DNA of 64,000 nt from an uncultured Paracoccaceae bacterium (lineage in GTDB: Bacteria; Pseudomonadota; Alphaproteobacteria; Rhodobacterales; Rhodobacteraceae). The stretch spans positions 21,548 through 85,547 of the forward strand of contig CANMMF010000014.1 of assembly GCA_947498985.1 (NCBI GenBank). The letters run 5' to 3'. Below the pieces are notes generated by a model. The model was not told where the DNA came from. It ran no database searches and was given only the letters and a program-made list of their open reading frames with translations. This document shows, piece after piece, positions 53,953 to 63,533 of the stretch. Numbering within the stretch: the first letter of the stretch is position 1; each line of letters opens with the position of its first letter. Made by a program: the position numbers and the translations under genes.

Positions 53953-54346
53953 CGGCTTGGTCGCCACAGGTGTTCCATCTCATAGATCAACCGTATCTTC
54001 TGACTGCCACCAGTGCGAGACATGCCATCGGTGTGTCCGCCCTGGCAGTTTGCCACCCGAGTGGAACCCGGCGCGCCATGCCAAAACCCAGCGCGAATGC
54101 GGACCGCATGAAAAGGCACAACAATTTGGGTCCGGCTCGCATCCGACAGACTGATAGATAGTCAACGGGTCGGTCCGATGCGTTCCGCGCGGCGCTGTCA
54201 CGGGGCGACCACAGGGGGATGGGGGGAGGCGTTCTTTTTAACGGCGCGTACCTCACGGGCGGACAAGTGGTCATGCGTACTTCCGAGGTATTTGGCCCCT
54301 AGCCGCTCCGCCGTCCGGTCTAGCGCCGACTACCGGAAAAGCGAAA
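53953..54346. other. Region without supported gene
   Basis: Nothing recognised apart from the terminator at its right end. Confidence 0.4.
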
Positions 54347-54364
54347 GACGGGCCGAAGCCCGCC
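54347..54364 (-). terminator. Terminator of the replication gene
   Basis: GGCGGGC-TTCG-GCCCGTC on the minus strand followed by TTTCGCTTTT. Confidence 0.65.
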
Positions 54365-54408
54365 TCTCATTCGATATAAAAATTGTTGTACACGAATTAT
54401 TATAACGA

Positions 54409-56220
54409 TCACTCGTCAGCGTCGGGCTGGCCGAGCTTCCAGCGGGTGCTTTTCCCCTTACCGACCTGCTCGATCTTGCCGGTTTTCGCCATCTCGGCCC
54501 TAAGCGCATTCAAAGTGCCGACAGACGCAAGGCTGCGACTTGTCACAGCGATTTCGACTTTCTCCCACCTGACCGGCTGATCGGATAGAAACTCGAGAAT
54601 GAACTCTCGCGCTGCGTCGGTGGCTGACGCAGGCCTGCCGACCGAATTGGTCTCAACCCTGCAAACCTCGGCCTCGTTCGCGTCTGAAAACTCGACCGGG
54701 TGCAGCACAGGCGTCCCGTCGCGCCCCCCGCCGAAACGCTCGAAGATGATGGTCTTGCCGAGTTCGCTGGCATTGGCCTTGCCGTGCGCCAAAGCGAAGC
54801 GCGACCGGTCCGTCGGGTCCGCGCCGTAGAAAAGCGCGGATCGGATGCTGGCGGCAAAGCCGATTGAACCGACAATCCGGAAAAGGGGGTGCTCCGCCGA
54901 CTGCTTGTTCAAGTGACCAATGGCCAGTACCGCACACCCGGCATCCTCGGCGATCTCCGTCAGACGCCCCATGAACTCGCCAACGTCGTTTTGTTTGTTC
55001 ATGTCACGTGCGCTGCCCATGTATGCGGTCAGCGTGTCAATCACGACCAGCTTGGGCCGCTCTTGTTCAATGTAGCGTGCCATCACTTCAAGGTTCTCTG
55101 GGGATAGGATTTTGAACCGTTTCATGACCCGGATTTGGCTGATGTCCGCGCCGCTCTCCAACAATCTGGGCAAAGTCACCCTCTGCCAATTGTCCTCAGC
55201 CGACAGCATGAGCACCTTGCCCTTCGGTGCACGTTCATCGGTAAGCGGCCACGCGCCGCCAGAGGTTACCGCTGAGATCAGCTTGGTCACTAACAGCGAC
55301 TTACCCATGCCGGGGTTGCCCGCCAAAATGGTCACGCCGTAATATGGGATGTACGGGTAGTACAGAAATTCCATTGGAAGGGGTTCGGTCGTCTTGGGCG
55401 GGCCGAAAAGCGCATCTATGTCCTCGACGTAGTTCCCGCTGCTCTGGATCACCGAGCGCAATTCGCTTGGAGACAATGGCGCTTCGGTGAAATCGTCGTT
55501 CAAGGCCTCCAGCATGGCCTCAACCGCATCTTCATCATCGAACCTTCGGCGCAAGAAGCAGGCCGTGCGAAAGAAGAAATCGTTGCGGTTCCCACTTTTG
55601 ATGACGAGGTCTATTGCCCCCGTTTGCAATCGTTCTTGCCTTTGCTGCGTTCGGGCAGGTTTGAGCTTGCTCAGATTGTTCGGCAAAGGGGCCATACCGA
55701 AAGGAGACTTCGTGGAGTAACGATAGTGCTTACCCGAGGGGTGGATGCTGGGAGGAACCATCACCATCCTGTTCGCGCCGGTCAGGACGTCGATCTCGTC
55801 ACCTTTGAACGTGCCACCGGGAAATTCGCCCCTGTAATACAAGTGGTAGCCACGCCCGGTGAAAACCTTGACAGTATTACCCAGCCCAAGGCGTTTCACT
55901 GCAACTCGCCCGTCATCGCCATCAACGTCGACCACCGTCAGTCCGGCGAGAGATATCGCGAGATTGGCACGGGGATGCGTTCGCAGGGCTTTTTGCACCA
56001 ATTCGATATCATCGGTCGCACTATATACGCCGTTTGGAAAGAACTTGAACATGGGGTGTTTGCCTGGTGATGCGCAGTCGTCACGCTTGCACGGACAGAG
56101 CCCATCTTCACGTATGCCATATGTCAAAATTACTTTTCGCCCGGCAGCGATTTGTGCCTTTGCGGCGGTAAGAGTATCGTGCGAGCGCATCAGTTTTGAC
56201 ACGCGAAATTCCTGTCGCAT
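54409..56220 (-). CDS. Prim-Pol/RecA-like replication protein
   Basis: 603 residues. N-terminal bifunctional primase-polymerase domain (ILTYGIREDGLCPCKRDDC; LTVVDVDGDDG; VKVFTGRGYHLYYR). C-terminal RepA/RecA-like ATPase with Walker A LAGNPGMGKSLLVTK at ~310 and Walker B LVVIDTLTAYMG. It likely primes and unwinds for autonomous replication of the excised element. Ribosome binding site AAAGGA supports the start. Confidence 0.85.
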   Translation of the reverse strand: MRQEFRVSKLMRSHDTLTAAKAQIAAGRKVILTYGIREDGLCPCKRDDCASPGKHPMFKFFPNGVYSATDDIELVQKALRTHPRANLAISLAGLTVVDVDGDDGRVAVKRLGLGNTVKVFTGRGYHLYYRGEFPGGTFKGDEIDVLTGANRMVMVPPSIHPSGKHYRYSTKSPFGMAPLPNNLSKLKPARTQQRQERLQTGAIDLVIKSGNRNDFFFRTACFLRRRFDDEDAVEAMLEALNDDFTEAPLSPSELRSVIQSSGNYVEDIDALFGPPKTTEPLPMEFLYYPYIPYYGVTILAGNPGMGKSLLVTKLISAVTSGGAWPLTDERAPKGKVLMLSAEDNWQRVTLPRLLESGADISQIRVMKRFKILSPENLEVMARYIEQERPKLVVIDTLTAYMGSARDMNKQNDVGEFMGRLTEIAEDAGCAVLAIGHLNKQSAEHPLFRIVGSIGFAASIRSALFYGADPTDRSRFALAHGKANASELGKTIIFERFGGGRDGTPVLHPVEFSDANEAEVCRVETNSVGRPASATDAAREFILEFLSDQPVRWEKVEIAVTSRSLASVGTLNALRAEMAKTGKIEQVGKGKSTRWKLGQPDADE

Positions 56221-56250
56221 GGTGTTTCCTTTGAATTTTTCTGGGAGAAA

Positions 56251-56268
56251 GGGGGCTGGAAAGCCCCC
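56251..56268 (-). terminator. Hairpin between alpA and the replication gene
   Basis: GGGGGCT (56251-56257) / AGCCCCC (56262-56268), T-rich on the minus strand. Confidence 0.5.
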
Positions 56269-56270
56269 AA

Positions 56271-56495
56271 TCAGTACTCAGCGTAATGGGTGCGCGCGCG
56301 CTCTGCGGCGCGGTCAGCGAGCCAGTCCTCGATCTCGGACAGGAACCATGCAACGCTGGTCCCGGCCATCCAGATACGTCGCGGGAAACGCCCACGGGCC
56401 TCCCAGCGCAGCAGGGTCGTATTGCTCACGTTGATGCCAAGGCGCTTGAGGTCAGCGCGGGTAGCCAAGGTCTTGCGACCGTCTGCAATCTTCAT
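56271..56495 (-). CDS. AlpA-family regulator
   Basis: 74 residues. TRADLKRLGINVSNTTLLRWEARGRFPRRI is a MerR/AlpA-like HTH, ending with an acidic-basic helix. AlpA proteins control integrase or excision in P4-like satellites, matching the nearby integrase. Confidence 0.8.
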   Translation of the reverse strand: MKIADGRKTLATRADLKRLGINVSNTTLLRWEARGRFPRRIWMAGTSVAWFLSEIEDWLADRAAERARTHYAEY

Positions 56496-56596
56496 CTGTC
56501 TTTTCCTTCAGCAAGTTAGGGTTTGCGAAGGAGCGCTCCGACAAGGAGAAAGATGGCGCAGATCGTGAGTCGTTTCGAGCGAAGGCCCTGAAGGCG

Positions 56597-57193
56597 TCAG
56601 GTCGATTTGCGTTGGGATCTTCTTACATCTTGAAGGGCAAGTTGGATGGGGCCATCAAGCTGTTCATGGTCGCCCTTGGTCTCCAAGAAGACGCGCCGCA
56701 CGTAATCGGGCAAAATCCCAACTTGTTTATATTCTGGGTCCCAGTTGCCCCGCGACAATGGAAAGTCGGGAAAGAAATCGTGCAGGTCCCAAATGGCATC
56801 ATAGACGATGTTGAATCGGATTTCGTCATTGGCCTGAACCTTCATGCGGAGATCGACACGAAGTTTCGCGATCAAGGCTTCAGCCTGATCTCTGAGTGCA
56901 GCTAGACCGGCAAAGGTGCTGTCTATGTCCTCCGGCAGGAAGGAGCCGCGAGGACCCAGATACTTCTCTTCCCAATGGACAAAGTGCGGCTTGTTCGGAG
57001 CTTCCAGCGCGGTTTCCAGCCTCTCAACGGGATGCATCACGTTCCGTTGCAGCCAAGTGATACGCTGCGTTGCCGACATGTCGAATGGGGAAATGGCGAA
57101 GGCGGACGGCGATATTTGCAATGCGCGGCGTTTGGCCTTGCCCGATGCACTGATCTTAACCCAGAAATCTGGAAAGCGCGGGTCGTCGTTCAA
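56597..57193 (-). CDS. Hypothetical protein downstream of integrase
   Basis: 198 residues if started at the TTG at 57193 that overlaps the integrase stop (TTGA); the longer frame lies inside the integrase. Helical with WDLHDFFPDFPLSRGNWDPE. Unrecognised. Confidence 0.55.
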   Translation of the reverse strand: MNDDPRFPDFWVKISASGKAKRRALQISPSAFAISPFDMSATQRITWLQRNVMHPVERLETALEAPNKPHFVHWEEKYLGPRGSFLPEDIDSTFAGLAALRDQAEALIAKLRVDLRMKVQANDEIRFNIVYDAIWDLHDFFPDFPLSRGNWDPEYKQVGILPDYVRRVFLETKGDHEQLDGPIQLALQDVRRSQRKST

Positions 57194-58392
57194 GCCGAGA
57201 ATTGCGCCGACATCTTTCCGGCAGGCCGATCCGAATGGCCCTGTATCATCTTGGTCAGACGGCGGTTCCACTGTTCCAATGCCTCGCGCTTCTCGTCCGC
57301 GTATGAATAGACATTGTAGATAGCGGCCACGCCCGAGACCACACCCGTCTTGTGGTTCAGCAGCGCCTCCGTGACGGGTTGGGGGACGCCCAGCATCGCC
57401 ATGTTGGTGGACAACGTGCGGCGCAGGTCGTGAATGATCCATGGGTCCGTGCCCTCGGGCAGCGCCTTGTCGAGCCGGTCCTTAAGGCGACCGAAGCCCG
57501 ACACGGGCGATTTTCCGGTGGTCGTGAACACGAAATCCGACCCGAGGAACCTCGGCACCCTGCTCAGCACGTCCAGCATCGCGTCGGTGATCGGCACAGT
57601 GTGCTGTCTGCCGTTCTTGGAGCGCTGCGAGGGCAACGTCCACAGGCGTTTTTCGAGGTCGAGTTCCGACCAGCGCATCTCGGCGAACTCGGCGCGTCTC
57701 TGGCCGCTCAGGATCAACAGCTTCATGCAATCCCCGAAAGGATAGCCTTCGGCATCACAGGCCGCCCATAGCGCGCCCAGCTCATCGTTGGTCAGCACGC
57801 GCTTGCGTGACTTTTCCTTCGATAGCGGTTTCATCCCGGCGATAGGGTTCGCATCGATCATGCCGCGCTCGACGCACCAGCCCATCAGGTGCTTTAGGTG
57901 GGCCAACGCACGGTTCGCGCTGACCGGCGCGGATTTGTGGATCACGTCGCAGGCTTTCACGACATCGGCGCGCTTGATCTCGTCGATCCGTTTGCCGTGA
58001 AGGGTCGTGAACTTCGCCAGAAGGGCTTCCTTGCGCTTCCAGTCGCGGTTGTGAACCTTGGCGTGCTTCTCGATGTAGTCGGGGATCACGTCGCCCAGCG
58101 TGGGCTTCGTTTCAACTTCGACGCCGGTGCGATCCTCGAACCGTCCGGTCTCGATTTCGTAGAGCACCTGTCGCACCCGTTCACGCGCCTCGGCCAGCGA
58201 TACGACGCCGAACCGTCCGATGGTTAGGCGACGCATCTTGCCGTTGATGCGCTTGTGCAGGCAGAACGTCTTGGTGCCGGATGTGCTGATGCGCAGGACG
58301 AGACCCGGCATCAACTCGTCGCGAAAATCGAGACGCTTGGACGGATCAGGCTTCTGCCCCTCGATGAACTTGGTGGTGAGTTTGCGTTTCAT
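57190..58392 (-). CDS. Third tyrosine integrase (P4-type)
   Basis: 400 residues from MKRKLTTKF. The N-terminal DUF4102-like start (KRLDFRDELMPGLVLRISTSG), then catalytic LSGQRRAEFAEMRW (Arg), HDLRRTLSTNMAML (His, Arg) and a C-terminal Tyr in AAIYNVYSY. With AlpA and Prim-Pol it forms a satellite-like element. Confidence 0.9.
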   Translation of the reverse strand: MKRKLTTKFIEGQKPDPSKRLDFRDELMPGLVLRISTSGTKTFCLHKRINGKMRRLTIGRFGVVSLAEARERVRQVLYEIETGRFEDRTGVEVETKPTLGDVIPDYIEKHAKVHNRDWKRKEALLAKFTTLHGKRIDEIKRADVVKACDVIHKSAPVSANRALAHLKHLMGWCVERGMIDANPIAGMKPLSKEKSRKRVLTNDELGALWAACDAEGYPFGDCMKLLILSGQRRAEFAEMRWSELDLEKRLWTLPSQRSKNGRQHTVPITDAMLDVLSRVPRFLGSDFVFTTTGKSPVSGFGRLKDRLDKALPEGTDPWIIHDLRRTLSTNMAMLGVPQPVTEALLNHKTGVVSGVAAIYNVYSYADEKREALEQWNRRLTKMIQGHSDRPAGKMSAQFSA

Positions 58393-58545
58393 AGGCCCAT
58401 GATAAGATGGGCGGATGCACCGCGTCAGGGACAACTCTAGACAGAATGCAAGGTCGTGGCTCAGTCCGGTTGACGTGATGAGACACTTAAAACCTCAAGT
58501 ATCAAGTGGAGATGCCTAAAGCCATCTGAATTGATGTGTAAAGCG

Positions 58546-59160
58546 CTAGCTCCAGATTCTGGAGATAACCGTCTTTCTCTCGAAGTTTCGCACCGCGATC
58601 TTGTTCGCATAAATGTCGGGAAACAATTCTATGGATGTTTTCAGAATTTTCAGGTTAAGGACAAATATACCGAAACTCACAGAATACCAAATTTCGCTGG
58701 CAGGAGAAGTGTAGGTCTGCATCACGACAAAAAACAGAAAAAATCCTCCTGCAAAATAGTAGAAATAGTCCAGAACTTTGGGCCAGGACTTTTTCTCAGG
58801 CCAACACTTCTCACAAATCTGGTTCATGGCCCCGCCAACGCAATAAAAAAGCAAGTGAGCCCAGCCGGTGAAGAAGAAAAACGCGATAACAACGCGGATG
58901 CCCGCTGAAGATAAATCACCTTGGGTCGCAGTATCTAACGCCGTGCGCACAAATAGCGCTCCTCCGTAGAAAGACATGCACGCGACTGCCAGCAAGGCAA
59001 CAGCAATAGAAACACGAGATTGCCAAGGCAACTCAACCAATGCTTCTTCGTCAAGATCGCCATCCAAGCTGACAATGGTGGGTCTCTTAGAGTAGCGGCG
59101 ACCCAGCAAGATATCTAAGCCAACCAGAAAAACAGAAACCGAAATAAGGACCCAAATCAT
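58546..59160 (-). CDS. Five-helix membrane protein, operon with caspase and bS18-fusion
   Basis: 204 residues with about five hydrophobic segments (near 2-19, 50-71, 88-110, 128-148, 156-172). Two Cys lie in QICEKCWPEKKSW. Unrecognised. The ATG starts 2 bases after the stop of the fusion gene. Possible membrane effector of the system (inference). Confidence 0.75.
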   Translation of the reverse strand: MIWVLISVSVFLVGLDILLGRRYSKRPTIVSLDGDLDEEALVELPWQSRVSIAVALLAVACMSFYGGALFVRTALDTATQGDLSSAGIRVVIAFFFFTGWAHLLFYCVGGAMNQICEKCWPEKKSWPKVLDYFYYFAGGFFLFFVVMQTYTSPASEIWYSVSFGIFVLNLKILKTSIELFPDIYANKIAVRNFERKTVISRIWS

Positions 59161-59162
59161 GT

Positions 59163-60755
59163 CTATTTCACCGCATAAGGAAGAAGCGCCAAGAACCTAG
59201 CCCTTTTGATTGCAAGCGCAAGTTCTCGCTGCTTTTTCGCACTAACTGCCGTAATCCGTGATGGTACGATCTTCCCCCTTTCGGAGATGTACCTTTGCAG
59301 CAATTTCGTATCTTTGTAATCGATCTTAGGGGCGTTCTCGCCTGAAAACGGGCATACCTTTCGCCTCCGAAAAAATGGCTTCGAAGAACCACCCCCAGAT
59401 CCTTTGGCCGCAATCGCAACCGCCTGCGAACCAGACCCATCACCAGTTTTCGCAATACGGCCACTTTCTTGGACAAAAGTGGTCTCCACTTGGTGCATTG
59501 GCCTTTTTTCGGCAAGCTTGACTAATTCAAATGCAGCTCCCAGCTGACCATCAACTTCGACGGATTGCATAGAGAACGATGTTGTGTGCGACAAGGCATC
59601 TAAGAGCCGTTCTACAGGAACGCTCATCTCTTGCGAAAACTCGTCAGCAACTGCCTTGGCATCGATTCTAGGCTCTGAAGGTGAAGTGGCGTCATAGGTC
59701 AAATGGAGACTTCTCCAAGCTGCTGCGCTTGCCAAGCCAAGTGCTCTTTTTAAGGCGCCGCTCAGTTTGCTATTTTCGCGAAGTAGTGATCGAACCTCTT
59801 CCTGATAAACCATGAGCATTGCACAGTACTCCCGGAAAAGACCAGACTTCGTTTCTCCATCCAATAGAAGTTCGTCGATCCTTTGAATAGTATCACCTAT
59901 TAGTGATTTCTCGAAACCAAACCTCATTCCAAGCGTCAACGCCAACCCCATAGCATGATTAACACTTGGCTTTGATCGAGTGCAAACATCTTCGAAAAAG
60001 TTTCCGGCATCCTCCAAAAGTTCTGTGGCAGTTCTCGATGTATCAAAGGTCTCCGAACGACACAGCCAATGTACTACGGCGTAGTAGTCTTCATCGGTCT
60101 GGGGAAACCGCGGATTTTCAAGCTTCTTCTGTATAAATAGGTCACATGCTATTGGCTTGTTCCATCGCAAAAACTTCCAGTAATCTTGATTGTCGTCGGA
60201 GCGCGAATTGGTCTCCAGCCGCACGGTGCGATGTAATTCCCCCCCTTCTCCCGGCATGAGAGAGAACGATTTTACATCACGAAAGCTATAGAATGTAGAG
60301 TGGCCGTTTGTATCTATGACCTGCAAATGAGAAATATCGTTTTCCCCAGTCGGCACCTCAAGATAAAATGTCGGTGGGGCTCCCTTAGCTTCAGCTTCAA
60401 GGCGCCTGATTGAGAAATCTCTTGTTCGTGTTTCCTTAGACCACGCCGCAACACTGCATGTTAGTAGATCTCTAGAACTTCTTTCATCAAAATTGCAGAC
60501 ATGTGCTCCTGAACGCAGCCAAATCAATTCGGAGGTCTTGGCTTGATCTTGAAAAATATCCTTCAGTACTTGGTCGACTCTTTGACCGAGGTGGCTTGAT
60601 CTTAGTCGAAAAGTTTTTCCATTTGGCGCTTGGATATGCAGTGAATCTACATGCCTTAGGCCTTTAAGGTCCTCATTTTGAGAGACTAAAGAATATTCGA
60701 GCCTTCCACTTTCCAAAAGGGCGTTCACAAAGAGGTTGAGACTTTGCCTACTCAC
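59163..60755 (-). CDS. Unknown protein with C-terminal ribosomal protein bS18 domain
   Basis: 530 residues, GTG start. Residues ~1-430 match no family I know (helices around [35 protein letters not shown]). A Gly/Ser-rich linker ([19 protein letters not shown]) leads to residues 459-530, a nearly complete alphaproteobacterial bS18: [56 protein letters not shown] and YAVK. The frame is uninterrupted through the join. It sits 3 bp after the caspase-like gene and 2 bp before the membrane protein. The S18 part could place the protein on the ribosome or act as bait. Confidence 0.85.
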   Translation of the reverse strand: MSRQSLNLFVNALLESGRLEYSLVSQNEDLKGLRHVDSLHIQAPNGKTFRLRSSHLGQRVDQVLKDIFQDQAKTSELIWLRSGAHVCNFDERSSRDLLTCSVAAWSKETRTRDFSIRRLEAEAKGAPPTFYLEVPTGENDISHLQVIDTNGHSTFYSFRDVKSFSLMPGEGGELHRTVRLETNSRSDDNQDYWKFLRWNKPIACDLFIQKKLENPRFPQTDEDYYAVVHWLCRSETFDTSRTATELLEDAGNFFEDVCTRSKPSVNHAMGLALTLGMRFGFEKSLIGDTIQRIDELLLDGETKSGLFREYCAMLMVYQEEVRSLLRENSKLSGALKRALGLASAAAWRSLHLTYDATSPSEPRIDAKAVADEFSQEMSVPVERLLDALSHTTSFSMQSVEVDGQLGAAFELVKLAEKRPMHQVETTFVQESGRIAKTGDGSGSQAVAIAAKGSGGGSSKPFFRRRKVCPFSGENAPKIDYKDTKLLQRYISERGKIVPSRITAVSAKKQRELALAIKRARFLALLPYAVK

Positions 60756-60758
60756 CGT

Positions 60759-61940
60759 CTAATCCTCATCCACAGTGTACACAGAACTAGAACTTGAGAT
60801 GCTGCAAGACCTAAGTAACGGCCCCTTTTTTTTGCGGCGCCGTGTGCCATTATTCGAGAACTGAAGTGCTTGATATTTGGTAGCGCCATCATCCTCACGA
60901 CTAATGTCGATATCAAACCCCTCATCAAATTCCCTCAAGTCATCCGAGATATCCGATTTTTGACCCATACGGTCCATACGGACCTCACAGATAAATCTCT
61001 CAGGGTTCCAATTGATGTCGCAAGCGACTTTTGGCTGCGGAACCCTTAGAAGTGGGTAGAAGCGATTTCCGCTCCTCGTCATTTCCGTGATTGAGTCATA
61101 GTTACCCCATGTCCGTCGAACGTTTCTGCTCCCAAAACGCCGCCTGAGCCACTGACGCATTTTTCTTTCGATAGGGTCTTCGAGACTCGATGGCTCCACG
61201 TAATAATCAGATGAAGTGCTTCGCTTGACACCGCCAAAGTGCGTGAAGCTTAGAAGTGCAGCCTCAGAAAAAATAGTTCCGCCCCGAAAATCATCAATTC
61301 CATTGTCTCTCTCAACTTCGAAGCTCTTTTTGCCCAATTGCGCAGCTTGCAAGACCATTGGCGCTCGAGCCGAGACATCGAATTTTCCGGAAATAGGTGG
61401 CGTCATGAGATCCTGAGCCAGAACATCTTCGTCTTTCGAGGAACGACAAGCATCGACAAAACAGAAGAAACGACCTTTACCTCTTGATCGGAGTCTGTTC
61501 TCAAAACCTGACCAATTTAAACCTCGCAAAGATCCGACGGTATCGGATTCATCGGAACACCATAGGGCTTGCAATTGAGCGCCATCTCGCCCAGCTACCA
61601 ATCCATGACCAACCCAGTGAAGAATTCCAAGATCGGAAGGACCAACAAGTTCATACCACTCGTTAACTGCTTTGAATACGTTTAATCGAGTTGCTCTTTT
61701 AGCGCTGTGTGCAGCTTGGTGGCCTTGGACAAGATTAGCTTTTGTTTCTTGGTTGGCCGAAAGCAATAAGGAAATTGAGCCTAGGTCATGATTTGAAGGA
61801 AGCGTTTGATCTTCTGCCTTTGAACTCCAAAAGTCGAATAGCCTTACCGACGTCGCACAGGCTTCTGCTAGCGGTGGGAACTCAATGTCGTAATCTCCAA
61901 CACCAACTATCAGGACATGCACGTTTGAATGTGAAGGCAT
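60759..61940 (-). CDS. Caspase-like cysteine protease
   Basis: 393 residues from ATG 61940 (GAGG upstream; an in-frame TTG lies 15 bp earlier). Caspase fold: HVLIVGVGDYDIEFPPL at the start, catalytic His112 in LGILHWVGHGL and Cys165 in FFCFVDACRSSKD. The C-terminal 150 residues are unassigned, ending in a basic patch (RRRKKKG). First gene of a tight three-gene operon. Bacterial caspase-like proteases often act in antiphage systems by cutting a partner. Confidence 0.85.
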   Translation of the reverse strand: MPSHSNVHVLIVGVGDYDIEFPPLAEACATSVRLFDFWSSKAEDQTLPSNHDLGSISLLLSANQETKANLVQGHQAAHSAKRATRLNVFKAVNEWYELVGPSDLGILHWVGHGLVAGRDGAQLQALWCSDESDTVGSLRGLNWSGFENRLRSRGKGRFFCFVDACRSSKDEDVLAQDLMTPPISGKFDVSARAPMVLQAAQLGKKSFEVERDNGIDDFRGGTIFSEAALLSFTHFGGVKRSTSSDYYVEPSSLEDPIERKMRQWLRRRFGSRNVRRTWGNYDSITEMTRSGNRFYPLLRVPQPKVACDINWNPERFICEVRMDRMGQKSDISDDLREFDEGFDIDISREDDGATKYQALQFSNNGTRRRKKKGPLLRSCSISSSSSVYTVDED

Positions 61941-62314
61941 ACAGAACAACCTCAAATTTTGTCTTTTAGCCCAATCGCGAGCTTCTCGCAGCTTAAGACG
62001 TCACAGTGCCCGGTCAAGGTGTTGGTGCCTCAACAACTGGTTTTCTGTGGGTGTCTCAGCAAGTGAATGCTAAGCGATCAGTCTTTTTCGGAGTCCTGGC
62101 GCTTGTTTGGTCAACTGATCTAGGTAGCGTAGGTGGTATTCGTCCACGGAGTCGTACTGAGATTGGGTATCGCTTGGGTAGCAGGGGCGGTGAGCTTGAA
62201 CGGTCCGGCGTGAGACAGGTCGAGACGACCTGCCATTCACAAAGAATAAGGTTTTCAATCGCCTACGTTGCAAGTTGAGCGATCCTGAGACAGCGCGCAT
62301 GGATCACAAGGCTA
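61941..62314. other. Non-coding right end of the island
   Basis: No supported gene; holds the promoter of the caspase operon and the inner side of attR. Confidence 0.45.
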
Positions 62315-62360
62315 ATTGAAAATCCTCGTGTCGGTGGTTCGATTCCGCCACCGGGCACCA
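62315..62360 (+). repeat. attR: tRNA-Phe 3' segment copy
   Basis: 46 bp identical to 18244-18289 except one base (A at 62350). Confidence 0.85.
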
Positions 62361-62407
62361 AAACACCTCTCAGTGTTAATGATATCAATGGGTTACGCGC
62401 CAAAATG

Positions 62408-62448
62408 GTCCCACCGTTTTCGCGCCTAGGCAAAAGTGGGACTTTTTT
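62408..62448. promoter_or_regulatory. GTCCCAC/GTGGGAC pair right of attR
   Basis: GTCCCAC at 62408 and GTGGGAC at 62436 followed by TTTTTT. The distance to the att core (48 bp) and between arms (28 bp) equals the attL copy. May be integrase sites or a terminator. Confidence 0.55.
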
Positions 62449-62532
62449 GTTCGTAAGACGTCCGCTTTCCGGCGCGGTTTTTCGTGCCCTCGGCGGCGTC
62501 CGGGGAGTCGTGGATTTCTGAGGTTTACAGGC

Positions 62533-63189
62533 CTAGAGAAACTCAGATGACCCAACCGACCAGCCAAGGTCGAGGGGTTTGCCTGAGGGCAGGATATGTC
62601 GCAGCGGTGTGCCGCGGTCGGCTCCGATCCCAAGAAGCGCGGTGAAAGCTGCGAAATCCTCGAACCAGCGGTGTTCTTGGGAAAAGGACTGGACGATCAT
62701 CGCGGCGCGGTCTGTCTTGAACCGGTTAGCTTCGAGAACGGCAGCGGCGGTGCGGTGGAGCAACTGGTAGCGGACGTGGTCGATCGAGCCATCCGGCAAG
62801 CCGAGCAGGTCGCAGATGAAGGTAATCCGCTCTGCCTTCCCCGCGCTGGCGCTGACCATCCATTCCCCGACCGTCGGCCCGAAGAGTTCGTTGACCTTGG
62901 CCTCGACCGCGAGGGCGATCGTCTCATATCCGGCCCGGGCGAGGGCAAAAACATCGCACTGGCTTTCCCGTCGTCCGCTAGGAAGGGCGACCTTGTGCTC
63001 CGGGATCGCGAAGAGAAGTTCCGCGTCCGGCCCGAGCAGCGCGGCGATCTCCGGCGGAAGGCCTTGCGCCGCTTCCCACGACAAGGCTGTGGCCATGGCG
63101 GAATAACCGCGTTTCCACTGCTTCTGCGGATCGGCGAGGAACTGCTGAAAATCGTCGGGGCCACTGCTGGGTGTGAGGATTTTACTCAT
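62533..63189 (-). CDS. Hypothetical protein of the adjoining island
   Basis: 218 residues. WKRGYSAMATALSWEAAQGLP, then ESQCDVFALARAG and ALAVEAKVNE give a D...E-x-K pattern, possibly a PD-(D/E)xK-like nuclease fold; DUF6946 comes to mind but is unsure. Preceded by a short antitoxin-like frame. Confidence 0.6.
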   Translation of the reverse strand: MSKILTPSSGPDDFQQFLADPQKQWKRGYSAMATALSWEAAQGLPPEIAALLGPDAELLFAIPEHKVALPSGRRESQCDVFALARAGYETIALAVEAKVNELFGPTVGEWMVSASAGKAERITFICDLLGLPDGSIDHVRYQLLHRTAAAVLEANRFKTDRAAMIVQSFSQEHRWFEDFAAFTALLGIGADRGTPLRHILPSGKPLDLGWSVGSSEFL

Positions 63190-63262
63190 GCGGCACAGCC
63201 TAACTGGCCGTGCCGACCTTACTCAACGGCGATATCGTCGATGCGGTTTGATTAATTTTGCC

Positions 63263-63397
63263 TCAGGTCGGCCGATTGGTCCTCCGCTGTTTTTCCTTTT
63301 GCCGGTACTCGGCATGGAGACGATCGGCTTCCTCCTCGATCGTGGCCCGGCGGGCGGGGTCGAGGGTAGCTAGCTGTTCCTTAAGGCTGCGGGTCAT
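63263..63397 (-). CDS. Short antitoxin-like N-terminal fragment
   Basis: 44 codons: MTRSLKEQLATLDPARRATI then EEEADRLHAEYRQKEKQRR. It looks like the N-terminus of small XRE/HigA-type antitoxins but stops before the HTH. It may be a real short gene or a truncated one. Confidence 0.4.
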   Translation of the reverse strand: MTRSLKEQLATLDPARRATIEEEADRLHAEYRQKEKQRRTNRPT

Positions 63398-63533
63398 CGT
63401 CTCGGTCCGTTCGGGTGATGGGGCAACGCTTGGGAGTCCCGGTCGAGTATGCAGGATTTTGGCGACTGACGAAACAGGTTTGCCGGCATGGCGAGCGGCG
63501 CATCAACCGGACCGTTGTGGTCAGACCCGGAAC

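Larger units (their letters stand above)
18244..62360. mobile_element. Composite genomic island at tRNA-Phe (about 44 kb)
   Basis: Bounded by the 46-bp tRNA-Phe 3' segment (18244-18289) and its copy (62315-62360, one mismatch at 62350). An integrase gene lies at the left end pointing toward tRNA. It contains three integrases, mobilization genes, several defence-like modules and IS relics. Codon and base use vary between modules, showing mosaic build-up. A 16-bp tRNA-Phe end at 47059-47074 suggests at least two accreted units. No T4SS channel genes are seen, so it is mobilizable rather than self-transmissible. Confidence 0.85.

Noticed and set aside
62070..62300. Short frames on both strands between the caspase gene and attR
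   Set aside because: No ribosome binding sites, no protein-like pattern, conflicting strands.
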